Origin: Sycobia sp. Sy_11
Lineage: Eukaryota; Arthropoda; Insecta; Hymenoptera; Epichrysomallidae
DNA: 64,000 nt
Assembly (NCBI GenBank): GCA_018907035.1
Contig: JACCIC010000002.1
Location: forward strand, 811,001 to 875,000
Direction: 5' to 3'
This document shows positions 62,271 through 64,000 of the stretch, one piece after another. Within the stretch, counting starts at the first letter, position 1. Each line of letters starts with the position of its first letter. The notes under the pieces are model-generated. The model searched no databases and was not told the origin of the DNA. It was given only the letters and a program-made list of their open reading frames with translations. A program made the translations under genes and the position numbers.

Positions 62271-63579
62271 ATAACGAATGTGCGTAGATAATTATACTGA
62301 AATTTTTTATAATAAACATTAATATAAAAAACATTAATATGAATATTCTTGTTTTATATAAACAAAAAAAATGTTAAAATTTAAGTAGAACTAGCGTTGT
62401 TTTATAATTCTTTCCATAACACTAATGGTATTATTACACTATGTCCGCACACAAACACACAGACACTCTTTTCATCCTATTTATTTCTATATACTTCGTC
62501 TTACTTTTATTATTTTTTTCCCCTCACGATATCACCACTAGTTTTTAGGTATTGCCATATTCTAGAAAGCAGTATAATTGACCTATCATGAAGAGCTTTT
62601 ATAAGTCAGCAAAACATTATATAACGCTATTTTGCAATATATAGTATGAAGATTTTATGAATAAGCAATAATATAGAATTTTTGGTCAATTATTTAAATA
62701 ATTATTCAATTTAAATGCAAATTAAATACTAATTTAAGTGGATGTGACGTGGCTCGTCGAAGGAGCAATGGCGGAGAGGATCGGACTTAGTACTAGCGAA
62801 TTTTCATTGATGTCTTTCCTTATATATCTTATTAGACTACCGTGACAATAGAATATATGCACTCAGTAATAGATACAGACTGCTTCTGGTGGATTTGTTA
62901 TGATGTAAATCTAACAGCGTTACTTTCCACTTATATTTTTGTCACTCAATGGTTATTCTATTGTCAACATCGTCTGATTACACAATAATAAAAGGCACTT
63001 ATGAACATTTTCTAATTCTACGTTACCTGATTACCATTTTAACTAGGTTCTAATTTTACAGCGCATAAAAAACATTAATGACAGCATAAAGACGCATCAG
63101 AAAAGAAAATGTCAAGTAAATTTTATATTTTTTAGATTAGTTTTTATTTAAATGCGGAATTAGAAAATACCGCAATTCTCCTATCGTGCACTGGATTTAG
63201 GGATTACAGCGAATGTGATCAGTATCATTATTTTGTAAATAATTAATTCAAAAGTGGCTCTTGTCGATTATTGTAAGATACGTTTCGGAATAAGCAGATT
63301 ACGAAATATACAGGTTTCCAACTTTCCCCCGTTCTATTCAATTATTTAATATAACTTTGCCCGCACGTGAGATAACAAATTAATGGGAATGAATAGAGGA
63401 CATCGAGGAGGATGTAATTTTGATACCGACCAAGCGGGCATGTTCTATAACCTTGTAATTCTTAAGAGTAAATGGAAAAGTTTTTCTTGGATAAACTATA
63501 GTGCACTAGTGCATGTGTATGTATATCTGTGCAGCGAAGATCGTACTTGCAATTCTACAGCCGGGCTCAAGCTCTCCCT

Positions 63580-63580
63580 A

Positions 63581-63608
<28 letters not shown>
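63580..63608. repeat. (CT)n microsatellite
   Basis: About 29 bp. Confidence 0.95.
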
Positions 63609-63611
<3 letters not shown>

Positions 63612-63702
63612 GTCGAACTCTTGCCCTTGCGTCTAACCGACTAAACTTCCGGGGGCCGATGCTGTGCATTTTTAATAAAACAAGATCGATTTGGCCATTT
63701 CT

Positions 63703-63747
63703 CCTCCCGGAACGCACGCCCTGCATTATTGATGGCGCGCCGGGAGG
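63703..63747. repeat. GC-rich 8-bp inverted repeat
   Basis: CCTCCCGG (63703-63710) and CCGGGAGG (63740-63747) flank a 29-nt spacer in a moderate-GC block at the end of the window. Confidence 0.45.
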
Positions 63748-64000
63748 GCCTTGCGGGATGCAAAGGTTTCCGACAATTTTAAGCTGCATCGGTTCGAGCC
63801 AAGCAATTTCATCTAATGCAACCGCGCGCGTGATTAGAGTTTTAAAGGTTTTCTTTTTTTTATGCGGAAATTTCGATCTTTGGTAAGTTAACGGAGAGAA
63901 AAAAAAAACAAAAAGAAGAAGAAGGAGGAGGAGAAGAAACTTTTGAAATCAGAGTTCTTGAGCTTAAATTTATTAGAGCTTGAGCCACACGTAATTTAGG

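Larger units (their letters stand above)
62271..64000. other. No gene seen; AT-rich then moderate-GC end
   Basis: 62.3-63.4 kb is AT-rich, with a duplicated AACATTAATAT word near 62.32 kb. 63.6-63.87 kb is GC-richer and holds the 8-bp inverted repeat; the window ends in a purine-rich run at about 63.89-63.94 kb. Confidence 0.5.

Overview
The window looks like insect nuclear DNA, most likely hymenopteran (ant or wasp). The evidence is AT-rich background broken by GC-rich patches, CpG dinucleotides common throughout rather than depleted, very dense dinucleotide microsatellites, and decayed insect-type mobile elements: a Mos1-like mariner and an I-type LINE with an RNase H domain. This assignment is an inference from texture and transposon types; no host gene was recognised that could confirm it.

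I found no convincing host protein-coding gene, tRNA, rRNA, snRNA or CRISPR array. The longest open frames are translations of simple repeats (TA, GA, CT, GGAA, CGT) or of purine-rich DNA. The window therefore reads as intergenic DNA or the inside of a very large intron. Spliced genes with short exons could still be hidden, and I cannot exclude a few untranslated or short coding exons.

Layout: 1-9.3 kb is AT-rich with (TA)n, (CT)n and a compound trinucleotide tract. 9.9-12.1 kb holds G-quadruplex-capable DNA and a strong GC/CpG island, the best promoter candidate. 13.4-14.5 kb is a nearly full-length but broken mariner on the minus strand. 14.5-24.2 kb is mixed sequence with microsatellites, one unexplained ORF-like stretch near 19.4 kb and an inverted repeat near 23.1 kb. 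24.2-24.9 kb is a 729-bp TA-flanked element with terminal inverted repeats. 25-49 kb alternates AT-rich unique DNA, microsatellites, GC islands (33.3-34.1, 37.8-38.3 and 48.6-49.1 kb) and moderate-GC blocks that look like possible conserved noncoding DNA. 49.7-50.9 kb is a 5'-truncated LINE with target-site duplications and an A-rich tail; a second relic of the same family lies at 56.7-57.4 kb in the opposite orientation. 53.5-54.6 kb is strongly purine-rich on one strand. 58.9-59.1 and 62.1-62.3 kb carry short possible LINE C-terminal relics.

Nothing here forms an operon or a recognisable new system. The most informative observations are the two related LINE copies, the mariner with a lost catalytic residue, the short inverted-repeat element, and two dozen (TA)n tracts whose lengths stop near 50 bp.
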